This document shows, piece by piece, positions 1-12,100 of a DNA stretch of 64,000 nucleotides (the first letter of the stretch is position 1; every line of letters starts with the position of its first letter). Under the pieces are notes generated by a model. That model was given only the letters and a program-made list of their open reading frames with translations. It was not told the DNA's origin and made no database searches. Origin of the DNA: Otis tarda (taxonomy: Eukaryota; Chordata; Aves; Otidiformes; Otididae); contig CM048575.1 in NCBI GenBank assembly GCA_026413225.1, positions 6,352,001-6,416,000 on the forward strand. The letters run 5' to 3'. Position numbers and translations under genes: made by a program.

Positions 1-3000
1 TTACCTAAACAATTAGTAACAATGTTGAGAAATCCGTGTATTCAGAAGTCAGGAGGAAGACCTTAACAGATGAGGTTGGTTTAAGTATTAAGATTAACAA
101 ACTTGCATTTTCTTTTTGACCTCTGGTTCCTGAGGCATTATGGTGTACTGCCCTCACATTTTCAGGCTTAAATTTAGAAAGTATGTTTGTGTAGGGGGAG
201 TTGTTTGGTTGGTTGGTTTAATTAAACCTATATTTTCATATAATCACAACTCAGGCATTCAGAATAACCTCAAATACCATGAGAATTCCAGCGGTGTCAC
301 AAGACTTGACAAAACTGTTATAACATCTTGGGGCTACATTGTAAATTTCCATAATATTTTATAAAGTGAAAATTTTGTATGACTTGTTCAAGCAACGTAA
401 CGGGAACAAACATCTTTATTTCATTGCATGGTTCTCGTAAGTAAATTAGGGAGGTGATGGAAATACTCAAACTTTCAACGTGCAACTGAAAATGCTTTCA
501 GACCACTAAACAAACGATTTTGTTAGAAATAGATCCTGTAATTGAAGTAGATCACAGAACAACCGTATGCTGTTGAAGTCTGTGCCTAATGGGAGGCGTG
601 CTTAAGCCGATACTGTGGACAGATGCGAGGGCGACAGTAAGCGTGGAACATTTAAAACGAGATCAGTCCTGGCGTGTTCTGTACACACATCTCAGCCCGT
701 TCTCTGGGTAGGGCATTTGAACTAATGCAGGATGTTTTCCAGCTTGTTCAGACCTAACTTACTTCTGAGTTTAAATGAACTATATGTGTACTAATGTGGA
801 TAAAAAAGACACTGTATAATACATAGATAATGTGGTCATGGCTGGTGCAGAACAGACTGAGATAAATGCCTGGATAAGGCAGGGAAAAGAGAAGATTGTT
901 CCAGAGTATTGTTTTTTAATTTCTTTTTAATTTACCCCTGGAGTGCCCATATTATGATCAGCTGCACAATTCTGCATGAGACTATTCATCTTTAAAACGG
1001 TGACATTTAAAAAAGAAACCATGGAACCCCTTCCACATGCGGGCTGCAGTTCAGTGAACTGGATGAATGATCTTTCCGCATACCCACGGGCGCGCACAGC
1101 TGAATACAGATCACCCGGAAAACCTGCCAGCCCTACATGCTGAGATCTAGGCACTCCTTCCTCTCTTCCAGCACAGGTTCTCTTCAGAGAACGGCAGTTG
1201 CAGGTGTTTACAGCGCCGCAGCGTGTTTTGGGCCAAACACAGATTAATAACAACGAATAATCTTGTTTCCTTTCCAGTGAGCTCAGTGAGCGTCCAAATA
1301 GGACAGGCTTTGTAAGGTAGGCTGAGAAACATGGGTGTTGCATACATTGTACCCACATCCGGGGCCCAAGGAGAGACTCAGAAGGACAATGTAGGATGTA
1401 GTGTATAAAAATATGGGACTTTGGAGTTAGCAAAATGTTATCTGTCCTGACTTCCGAGATACTGCATTAGGAAAGGTTGAACCAGCATCAATTAGACCAG
1501 TGTAGTTACACTGGCAAGTCACTCCTGAAGAAACATGCTTTGTGCTGGTAATAGCACAGAGGAGTTGCCTGAGTGAAAGCCAGAGATCCTTTCAGGTTGT
1601 CCTCAGTTCCTGTGCAAATTCCACCTTTTCCCAGAGCGGCATTTGGCCTCCGCTGGACACCATGACACAAGGACAAGCATCTAGTCCAGACAACAGGCAC
1701 AAGACTTGTTAAGAGCAGCGTGCCAGTTCGCTTGGCACATGACACCAAGGATGGAAGCAGCACAGTGCTGGCTGGTTGTGGGATGAGGTGGGCTGAGAGC
1801 AGGGATGGAGTGATGTGAAAACTGAGGAAACGGAACTTGGAGGTTTGAGGGAATATGAGAGCTGAAGGAAAGGAAGGCTTGAAATATAATTATGTCAGCA
1901 AAGCCAGCGGGAAAAAAAAATGTAGTGGAGTCTCCTCTTGGGGCCTGAGCAGACTGGGGCGACAGGCAGTCCCAGGGGCAGCAGCGAGGTGGGTTTGTTT
2001 CCCAGCTCTGGAGCTGGTCTGGCTTTGTCCCTTCGGCTTATGGGGCTGGCTCGCCGGCTGGGATTTGCATTTCCCTGGCGCTGGTCCTGTCAGCGGCCTG
2101 CCTCTGCGAGGTCTCCGGGGCTGTAAGGACAAAGGGGAGCAGGAGGCTTGGAAACAACAAAGATCAAGGAAAAAGCCAAATTCGAAAAAGCGACGCATTC
2201 AGCGTGCTTAGTCATAGACACACAAATGCAGCAGGGCTGGCAGAGGCCTATTTTCATCCTGAAACTCCCCCTCACGTCCCAGACTTGCTGGGCTGTGTTT
2301 GCTGTTGAGATAACATCCCCTTCCCCCACCACCCACAGATTACTGAAGGAGCAGCCGTTGCAAAAGGAAAAAAAAAAAAAAAAAGCGGTTGCCTTGCTCT
2401 GCCTGCAGGAGAAATGTCAGGAAGTGTCTGATGGTGGGTGGGATGAAAGGAGGAAGCTGAACTCTACAGAGAATGTTCTAGCTCTGCTCGTGCAAACAAA
2501 TGCCCCTCTGTATTTTGCTTGATAAGAACATCCAGGAGCAGGTCTTCCTGCATGCAGGATGAGAGTGGGGTGATCATACATCTCTGAGGGGTTTGCTTTG
2601 TACACGCTGCCTTATCCAAAGCACTCCGTGAACTGGCGGGTGAAAAGATGTAAACAGCCAGGAAGAAATACAAGTGTCATCAATAATTAACAGTATCTTT
2701 TTGTAATGAGAATTATCCATTATTAATTATGAAGTTCATTTCTATTTGGATGGATTTGTGGGTGTATATGAGATTTGGACCAGGATTTAAGTTCAGTGTA
2801 ATCATGCTTTTATTCTAATTACAATAATTCTAAATCTATTCTACATCTTCTTTTTAAGTCTAACTAATACAGGCTTTTGTTTCCAAACATGCCAGACATC
2901 AGTATTTGCGCACCAAATATGGCAGTTCTCAGATCCCCAAAGCGAATCTGGTTATAAATACAAAGGAAATTGTTTTCACTCATTGTCACTGTGCAACCCT

Positions 3001-6000
3001 GCGGAAATGCGAAAGTAAGCCTGGAACATAGATAATGATAAGTATACTGGATTTCTAAAATCACAGACTCACAGGCACTTAATTGCATGCTTCATGAAAT
3101 ATTTAAACAGAGAGCGACCAACACGTGCACGTGTGGTGTCTAGACTTTTACACCTAATTCTGTATTACAAGCAGCTGATGCTACTCTGTGTCAGTGACGC
3201 GATCTTTTTTACTCTGTAGCCTTAAAAATTGTCCCTAAGCTATCCACAAGTCACTGTTTCATGCAGTACTTTTTGAAGCTTATTTTTTTTGTGCTACGTG
3301 ATCTATGGTGGAAAAGTCTATGGCAGAAGCACGAAACTCAGAGGGAGAGGAGAGCTGGGTTTCGTGTCTAGCAATGGATCATCAGCTAGATACATCCTGG
3401 AGACGTTGACGCCTCTAGTCCAGAGCAGATTGCGGGTGGAGGTTAGCACAGAGCAAGCAGAAGGCTCGTCGTAGGTATTCTTACATGGCCATTAGCTGTT
3501 TTGCAGCTATATTCAGGTCTTGCTTGTGCTACAAGTGTAGATTTACTGACAAGTTTTTCTAATGGAGATCCAGTTTATAGTGGCAGTAGTTTTGTACCAG
3601 GCTCATAGCAGATTCTTGTGTCAAGGCACAAGAGAGGAAACACAAATTTTCTCTTTGGTTTTGTGTCATTGCTTTTGGTCTTTTATCTGCTCTTCTTTCC
3701 TTGATGAAAATCTAAACTCTCACCCCACGTAAACTTCCTTCCTGCGATACAACCCTGTGCTACTTGATCAGCAGTGGAAGAGTTGGTGTTGGCAGCAAGC
3801 TGCATCTCTGAGTACCCAGACTAAGACAGCATGAGATTAGTAAGACCTCAATGCAGCATTGTTTCTGGCTGCTTGCAGGCTCTGCTAGGCGTTGGGATAC
3901 AACGATGTTCAGAGAGTATTATTTGCCATAGTAAGATGCCAAAGCTAATTAAAAAAAAAAAAAAGTGAACTGTTAGACTGTTGCAAAATCTGAGTGTGCT
4001 CATGGTCACAAATTTTGCCTGGGATAGGCATCAGGTTGTCAGACCTGTAATCCTCTGGGAAGTCTGTTCAGCTGCTTGATGCTACATCAGTATTAATTTT
4101 ACCTTTGTCTACTGAGAGTTACTGGAAAATGACGTGAATGATCTGTGAAATCGTTTGACCATTTCTGTTGTTTTGAGATCTCCTCTTGATTCTGTATTTT
4201 AAGTTACGCAGGAGTGCCCGCTTACAAATACTGGTTGCTGCTTTTTAACGTCATCCTGAATTTCATGCTGTGACTACATCACTTTTTACAAATGCAGAGT
4301 AAAACTGTTTATTTGAATACTTCTACCATTTTCATGTTATGAAAAAAAGGTTTTCTATTTTTTTATGGTTATCTCCAGTATGTTTCCAATATTCCCCCTT
4401 TTGCGTGAGTTTATGTTTTAGAAATAACAGTGGCTTAGAAAAAAATACACAGAGAAGACATTGCTAGTCTTTAAATGAAAGAAAGCCATGGCAGTCTGAT
4501 GAAATACAGCATTGTGAGTCTACTCGCTTTTTCTGCCCCACTTACATTCTTTGCATAGCCAAACATTAACCAGAACTGCAGCTCAGAACTGCTGGTATTT
4601 TTGCAGAGCTGATGTATCTGTGTTCTGTTGAGCGCTTGTCTGATCTGTAAGAATGAAGAACAGGATTCTCTTTAACAGCTGCCCCCCATTCTTGTCACGT
4701 ATTTATTGTCAGTGACAAAATTTTACATTCTCTTAATAAAATAAATGGAAGCCGTTAACTGTAGGGCAGCGGGATAAGTTTTAGTTTATGCATATCTCGT
4801 TTCTCTCCACAGCTCAAGGAAATGTGTAGATTGATGGCTGTGTTGTATGACTGTGCTGAGTGCTTCTGCAAGCCAGTGAGCATCCCTAACTCCAATTGAC
4901 TTCATTGGAAGCGGAGGGCTGTCGGAGCCTCTTGGAAGACAGACCTGGCATGCTCAAAATTGTGAGCACACTGCAGACATGCACAGTGTGTACAAGCATC
5001 ACTCTGCCCACTGGCAGAGCACAGCTGCTGCTGAGAGAGGAGAAAACAGGCAGCCAGGGGAGGGAAAGACCAGTTGTTCCAGTGCTCGAGACACCAGATT
5101 CCTCTTCTCGCTTTTCTATGGATTGTGTGATCTTGGACAAGTCATGGGACTTCCCAGTCTCGGAGCTCTCTGTTTTTAAGCCAGAGTATGACGTTAAACA
5201 TGTTAAAGGTAGTGTGATGGTCAGATACAGTGGGAGTGTGAATGATAAGTGGTTGTACTTCTCAGGTTATAATAGCAGGGTATAACATTCCCTTCTTGGG
5301 TTCAATGATTCCACTGATTCTTTTTTCAGGCCCAGTGCTTGTCTTACCCATCCAGTCTCATCAACCAAGCCCTCCCTCGTGGAGGCTAGAACACAGTGTC
5401 AGAAAAACCACTGAAGAACAAAGCAATGTTCTTGGATTCACCAGACAGTGCAAAGTCATTGCAAACAGGCTAGAGATTCCCCCTGTGAGCTTCCTTGCCC
5501 ATTGTAGGAAGGGTAGGGAGAAGAAGGAAAGGGAAAGGGAAAATAGGGGACATGACCGGGGAAGCTTCCTGTTGCACTTCCTTCCTGGTCTGCTGAATGT
5601 TTCTTTCACAGAAGAGCTTGTCTCTCTCTTATGTGACTTCAATGCTAGTTTGAATTTTGACAGAGGACTCAAAATTGCTGCTACTCAAGACATTTCTTTA
5701 ACTTGATTTAGTTCAGAGAAATTAAAAATGGAAAATATTGAACTTTAACCCTTTCAGGTTGAGAGAACATAGTCTCCAGCAGGAGTGTGAACTTTTGGTG
5801 TCTGTAGTGTTCAGATAGCAGACTTCCCTGCAGATCCAATACTAACTTTTTTGTAGACTCTTGGGCCTGATTCAGATCTCTTTTATTCCACTAGGAATCA
5901 AGATTATGTGAATGATGTTACTGTGCAAAGACAATCAACCTCTCTGTCCCCTCTTTCAGGCTCTGCATTTGCTCGACTGTCACTGTAATCTCTTATCTGG

Positions 6001-8500
6001 CCCTGCATTACTTTCACTCATCTGGGTTAAAAAGTGGCCTACAGGCATATTTGTGGTGGTATACAGGAAAAACCTCTCAGAGAGCAGATTTAATCAGTAC
6101 TCAAGGAGGGAGTGAAAACAGCACAGGAGGGAGGGAGAGGAGATCTCTCATCATCGAGTGCCACAGGAAAGTTGCCGAATAGCCGTTACAGCAATTAGCC
6201 ACTCCTTTCATCCTGCCTCTCGGCTTTCTGCACCAGATGTTGCTGTAGGCATTTTACTTGCCCTTTTATTCTGTAAAAGGTGACGCTGTTATTCGTGAAA
6301 CTGTGTTGAGCCCTAAATAGTGAGGCTGTTCTGCAGAAATCCCTGTTGTTCCAGGCAGGTTTATCCGAGCGCACCACAGACTTGACTGGTAGAGCCTGCA
6401 GCGGGGCAAGGATGCTAGCCCGCACCTTCTGGGTGCCTCGCCGCTCTGATCTGCCTGTCCACTCCTTCTTTTGCTTCCTGGTTTTTAAAATTCCTGAGCA
6501 TCTCTAGTTCTATGACATACTTGAATTTGTGCAAACAGCCATTAAGCTGTTTCCCTCGACGTCAAACGTGCCACTCTTTTCCGCCTTCAATCTGCAATTA
6601 ATAATACAGAGATAATGCGGATTTCTTCTTGCCGATCTTTTGTTTATGTTTACAGGAGGAGGAAACAGTCTAGGGAAAAATCTAAATCAGCCACCTGCTG
6701 AGATCCTTGCCTTTCTTACCTGAAGTTTACCCTGCCCTTGATGGCGGCTGAGACATCTGTAACTTCAGACACCTCAGCGTCAGCCTCATCCCCTCTTTCA
6801 TATATTCCTCTAAGGCCTGCTGCAGGTCTTTGTCTCTCTTCAGTCATGAACTGCTTCTTGCCTTGGCCGAATTCTCTTTTGCAGATTGGTTGCATGATAT
6901 AAAAAATCTTCAGAAGACCTAACACTGGTGTTACCTTTTAAGTAGATATTAGTATTTTGGGGCAGGGAAGGGTCTTCAGTTCTCCCTACTTTTTTGCTTT
7001 TCCGAACAGCCCCCGTGAAATAAAATCCATGTTACGTATGCACTAACCATCCCAATAACTAGATCAATGTGAAGTATGGAGAAATACTACAGAACTACTT
7101 CAAATGTTATCACAGTTGTCATGAAGCGTTTACAGTCTCAGGCACAATGTTTGTTTATAGTGGAACATACTGGGGAGAACTTCTCAAGCTTTCTTCCTCA
7201 GTGTTTGTTTTTGTATGAGTACAGCAGCTGCCTGGTGTGAATATTTACAAAATAGGTGAATGTTACCAGAGGCCAATTTTTTTTTCCCCCGAGTCCTCAT
7301 GGCAACATTGATGTTTTTTTTTTATTACAAGCTCAGGATAAATACTCATATTGCAGTTATAAAATGTGCAGTCATGTCCTGGCCTCTGCTAGATACATGG
7401 AAATTCAAAGCTACTTTGTGACTTCAGATAAGTTGTACAGATTTATGCAGGACTGGGAGCAGAATTATACTCTTCATTTCTCTCAAAAGATGCTAAAAAT
7501 TAATAGCTCCCTAAGAGTATAAGTGTGTCCACTTATACTTAGGACACAACAGGCGAGACCAACCCTTTTATGCTCAATATTTTTTGTTGTTTGCTGAACA
7601 GGCATAACAAGGTGTGACAGCAAGGCAATGCCAGTTGTTTGTGTGCGGTAAGAGCCAGTCCCACGTTTCTTCTTCTAGCGCTCTAACCTCTGAGACACCT
7701 CGTGGTGGAAACATTTACTGCTCGCAGAGAGGGGCTGACATCTCGGAGAGAATCCATTTTAAAACAACTTGGGACTTCCATTCTGCTGCGCTTGGAAGTG
7801 GTCAAAGTCGTACAGCCAGTGTAATGCTGATTTGGGCAAATTTTTATTTAAAAATGTAAGGCCACAGAGAAATTAATTTAGTTCAGAATGAAACAGCCTT
7901 TGACTGCCTAGGGCTTCACAAATATTTATGAGATTGATTGATAATATTTTATCACAACAAGGCAACAGTTACAGTTTCTGTGCAAATAAAGCAAGCATGT
8001 GGCTTTCGTTTGGGTTTCATGGGAGGTTTGGTTCTTCAGACCTGAAACTGGGTTGAAACATCTGTGGGAGCTTGGGAGGGTGATGGATGGAAACCCACCT
8101 GAAGTGGAAGCATAAAAATGTCACATTGTTCCAACGCTAGCGCATCTCCAGTGCAACTCTGCCGAAACTAGTGACATAGACGGAAAGTATCTTTGGCCCA
8201 TTTTCTGTATTAGAACGTGGAATACAGTGACTGTAACTGCTGTGACTTTCTACAGGTGCTTTATTTTTCTACTGAGACTATACTGTTCTAAATTTGGGGG
8301 AACCGAGGAGGCAGAGCACAGAGCTGCAACCTGCATTTTCAGGGAGCTGGTAGATGGTGAGTGGCTGTTCTCAGTTGAGAGTTCACATGCGGCGCTTCCC
8401 TGTCTGGCTTTTCAGACGAAATGGAGTGGAAGCGGCCTCCCACATTGGAGCTGGGTTTCCATGGCCACCCCTGAATGAATAAATAGCATTTTTATATCAA
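1..8500. other. AT-rich intergenic DNA upstream of SFPQ, no gene recognised
   Basis: No open reading frame here resembles a known protein, and the ORFs present are short and lack plausible splice partners. The sequence is AT-rich with short A or T runs (poly-A near 2,370-2,384) and no obvious LINE or LTR structure. Conserved regulatory elements could be present but cannot be recognised without an alignment. In human, the next gene on this side of SFPQ is ZMYM4 in divergent orientation; none of its zinc-finger exons was recognised here. Confidence 0.6.
5121..5180 (+). repeat. Possible old MIR-type SINE fragment
   Basis: The stretch contains a close variant of the MIR core phrase (GTGTGATCTTGGACAAGTCA, followed by a pyrimidine-rich CTCTCTGTTTTT segment). 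This resembles the consensus tgtgaccttgggcaagtca...cctcagttt. Only about 60 bases look related, so this would be a very old, eroded copy. The call rests on recall of the consensus and a chance match is possible. Confidence 0.4.
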
Positions 8501-8655
8501 ATTTGCTTTTAAGTACAAGCGAAGGCTGTCGACCGCATTAAAAGTAGCCAACCACGTTTATTTGAAAATACATTTATTGGAATTTTCTCCAGCTGAAGCC
8601 CGTGGCTGCTCAGCCGGAGGTACCATAAGGCCCTGCAGCTCTGTTCCCCACACGA

Positions 8656-8671
8656 CCCCCCCCCCCCCCCC
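8656..8671. repeat. Poly-C homopolymer (16 C)
   Basis: An uninterrupted run of 16 C lies at the upstream edge of the SFPQ CpG island. Runs like this are prone to length error in sequencing and are polymorphic in nature. Confidence 0.9.
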
Positions 8672-8769
8672 AAGGCCGGTGGCCGCTCGGAGCCCCCAGG
8701 CCAGGCCCAGGGCCGCGGCTTGCGCAACGCGCGGCTGCCCCGACCCGGCTGCCGTCCGACTGACTCCCC

Positions 8770-9167
8770 AGACAGCCAATCGCAAGCCGAGCTTCTTTCG
8801 TGCCTTCGCCTCCCGCCTATCAAATTGTCCAATCAGCACACAGGAGGTTAACGGATTATCCCGTGCCAACGTAGGCGATCAAATGAGCCAATCGGCAGAG
8901 GGCAGGTTCCTTACCAATGAGATCAAAGAGTTAGCGGAATCGGGACGTGCTATTGGTGACTCCACCTGTCGGTCGTAGCCGCGGAGGCTGGTGGTTGGCT
9001 AGCGGGGAAGAGGGGGTGGCTTCCGGGGGCGGGGAAACTATATTAGGGGCGGACAAAGGCGGCGGCGAGGCCGTTCAGTTCGCCGCCATTTTGAGACGCG
9101 GGCTCTGAGGAGCAGCGGTTGCGGCCGGAGCACTCTCCTCCTCCTCCTCTCCACCACCAGCACCACC
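8770..9167 (+). promoter_or_regulatory. SFPQ: SFPQ CpG-island promoter and 5' UTR with five CCAAT boxes
   Basis: The region is CpG-rich, in contrast to the AT-rich DNA upstream. Four forward CCAAT pentamers lie at 8,776-8,780, 8,829-8,833, 8,888-8,892 and 8,914-8,918, and one reverse (ATTGG) at 8,952-8,956. They are spaced roughly 25-60 bp apart, as in NF-Y-driven housekeeping promoters. A TATA-like CTATATTA sits at 9,038-9,045. A perfect YY1-type GCCGCCATTTTG at 9,082-9,093 lies in what would be the 5' UTR, so transcription probably starts near 9,070. The start codon at 9,168 has a CACC-ATG context. Factor binding is inferred from motifs only. Confidence 0.8.
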
Positions 9168-12100
9168 ATGTCGCGGGATCGGTTCCGTAGCCGTGGCGGC
9201 GGAGGAGGCGGCTTCCACCGGCGCGGCGGCGGCGGTGGCCGCGGCGGCCCCAACCACGATTTCCGTTCTCCGCCACCCGGCATGGGCATGGGCCAGAACC
9301 GCGGCCCCATGGGGGGCGGCCCGCAGGGCCCGGGCGGCCCGCCGGGCGGAGGACCGAAGCCTGAGCCTCCGAAGCCGCCCGCATCGACCTCTGCTCCGCC
9401 TTCCTCGTCCTCTTCAGCCACCGCCACCACGACGGGGCCTGCAGGCAGCCAGGCCGGCCCGGGCGCACCTCCACCGTCCACGCTGCCCGCGGGGCAGCCG
9501 CCGCAACAGCAGACTCCGGTGTCTGCGCCCTCCTCGGCTCCCTCCGGCCCGGGGGGGCAGCCGCAGCCCAAGCCGAGCCCCAGCCCCACCCCAGCCGGCG
9601 GCCCTAAGAAAGGACAAGGACAATCGCCCGGCGGCGGGCCCAAGGGACCGGGCGGCCCCCAGCAGGGGCCCGGCGGACCGCACAAGGGCGGGCCGGGGCA
9701 CCGCGGCGGGCCGGGCGGAGAGCCGCGCGGCCGCGGGCAGCAGCACCAGGGACAGCAGAGCCTCTCCTCGCAGCAGCAGGGCTCGGCCGGCAGTGGCGGC
9801 GGCAGCGGCGAGAAGCTTTCGGACGAGGTGAGTCATGGCCCCCCCCCTCCGCCCCTGCCCCCTCCCCGAGCCACAAGATGGCGGCGGTTGCGGACGGGCA
9901 CGGCGGCGCCGCGCGCGCTGGCCGCCATCTTGAGGGGAGGAGCGCGGGGGCGGGGGGCCCGGGAGAGGGGCGGCGGTGGTGGTGGGCGCAGCCGGGCTGC
10001 GGGGAGGCCTAAACGGACTGTGCGTGTTCCCTAGGTGCCTAGGCAGTTCCCGAGTGCAGCCCGAGGGGTCTGTGGCAGTTCGGGTTTGTATTTGTGCCCT
10101 GGAGGAGCTCTGGGCTTCCTGGCGGGAGAGGGCCGCGGCTTGGCGGTGCGGCTGCACGCAGTGACGGCTCGAACTGCTCTGCTTCGTTGTAGGGATTTAA
10201 AGCAAACCTCTCTCTTCTGAGGCGACCCGGGGAGAAGACCTACACTCAGCGTTGCCGCTTGTTTGTCGGGAATTTGCCTGCTGATATAACAGACGAAGAC
10301 TTTAAAAGACTGTTTGCCAAATATGGGGAGCCAGGAGAGGTTTTTATCAACAAGGGGAAAGGCTTTGGATTCATTAAATTGGTAGGCTTTTGTATTGTAC
10401 GCGTGCCCATTTAATTCTCACTAAACAGTAAGTTACAACTTGGTTTTCTAAAACTGGGTCTTAAACTTCCCTTAGGAATCTAGAGCTCTTGCAGAAATCG
10501 CGAAGGCAGAACTGGATGATACCCCCATGAGGGGTCGACAGCTTCGTGTTCGGTTTGCCACACATGCTGCTGCTCTTTCAGTGCGTAATCTTTCGCCCTA
10601 TGTGTCCAACGAGTTGCTCGAGGAAGCTTTTTCCCAGTTTGGTCCAGTGGAAAGAGCTGTTGTGATTGTAGATGATCGAGGTAGATCAACAGGAAAAGGC
10701 ATTGTTGAATTTGCATCAAAGCCAGCTGCAAGAAAAGCATTTGAACGGTGTACTGAAGGAGTGTTTTTGTTGACGACGTAAGTATTTTGCTGCTTAGCAC
10801 TTTTAGTTTTAAGCTGAGTAAAATCATCAGCTTCCAGTTTTTCGGAATGGAAATTCTTATGGAAAAGTGAAATGAGTATTCTTTTGTTCAGCACTCCTAG
10901 GCCAGTTATTGTGGAACCGTTGGAGCAACTGGATGATGAAGATGGTCTTCCAGAAAAGCTTGCTCAGAAGAATCCGATGTATCAAAAGTAGGCACTTGCT
11001 TTTGGTGTAAAGAGTGTATAATAGTAATTTTTCAGAAACAGAATTCTTTGGTTTTTTGGGGGTAGTAGTTTGGTTTTAGATAATGCAACATACTGGTTTG
11101 TTAGTATATTCGCTAAGCATTACACAAGCAATTTCCTACCTTGTATCACAGAGAAACAGTAAAGCCTAAATAGGAGGCCATGGTTTTTGGTGTATGTAGA
11201 AACTCTTGAAAATCAGACTTCAGCTGTTAGCTCATGCTGTTGCTGAGAACTGTCTCTCCCTTAAGGCGTATCTCGTGTTGATGATCCCGTAGGAGATTTA
11301 CAAACTGATGTTTATGGTATGAAATAAGAAATTAAGAAAAAATTTAACTCATTCCATGATTAATAAAAACTAATTGCCTATGGATTTGCCTTATAAGCTA
11401 ACCACTGGGTTTAAAAGAGTAGGTACGAGTCCATAGGAGCCTTTCCTTAAGTAGCAGTTTTAGGTTAGGATCTGTATGTTAAACCTGTTTGTTGTGGAAA
11501 TTATGTATTTTCCCAAATCACAAACGGAGGCGAAGGGGGGAGATGCAGTCAATCTTGCTTGTGTGAGAAAGTGTTCAAAATTACTTGCTTTGATCAAAAC
11601 CTATAAATTTAGAGGCAGTGTCTTTGAAAACTGTAGATTAGAAAGCTTTTGAGCTTTCCTAGTTTTGTTCCATTAATTACTGAATCTTAGACTCTGGTTT
11701 CTTTATATGACAAAATAAACTATTGTCCCTCAAGCATTTTAAAAACTATTTAAGTTAGTGAAGATTGTTACTTGTTGTTGACATATAGTGCTTTGGGTGA
11801 GTCGGCACTGAAAAAAAGCCATCTCCATATGCTGCTGTTTTGAGCAGCTGTACCTACTTGGACAAACGCCTGTCTTGTTTGAGAATTTTGTACCTGGTAG
11901 TTGCCAGGAGTGGAGTGCCTAAGGAAGCTTCTGAGAACAAAATAAAGATGCAGTAGAACTGTAAGTGGGAAGATTGGCTGGATGTGGTAGTACAGGAGTC
12001 TCCGTATTTGCTACGGTAGTCATAGAATTTATTTATATAAAATACTGCTGTTTAAGTTCGTAAAATTCTGTACTGTTACCAGCGTTCTTTCACAGGAGGT

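Noticed and set aside
7421-7450. Second MIR-like phrase (TTTGTGACTTCAGATAAGTTG)
   Set aside because: Match is short and lacks the flanking pyrimidine-rich segment; chance is likely.
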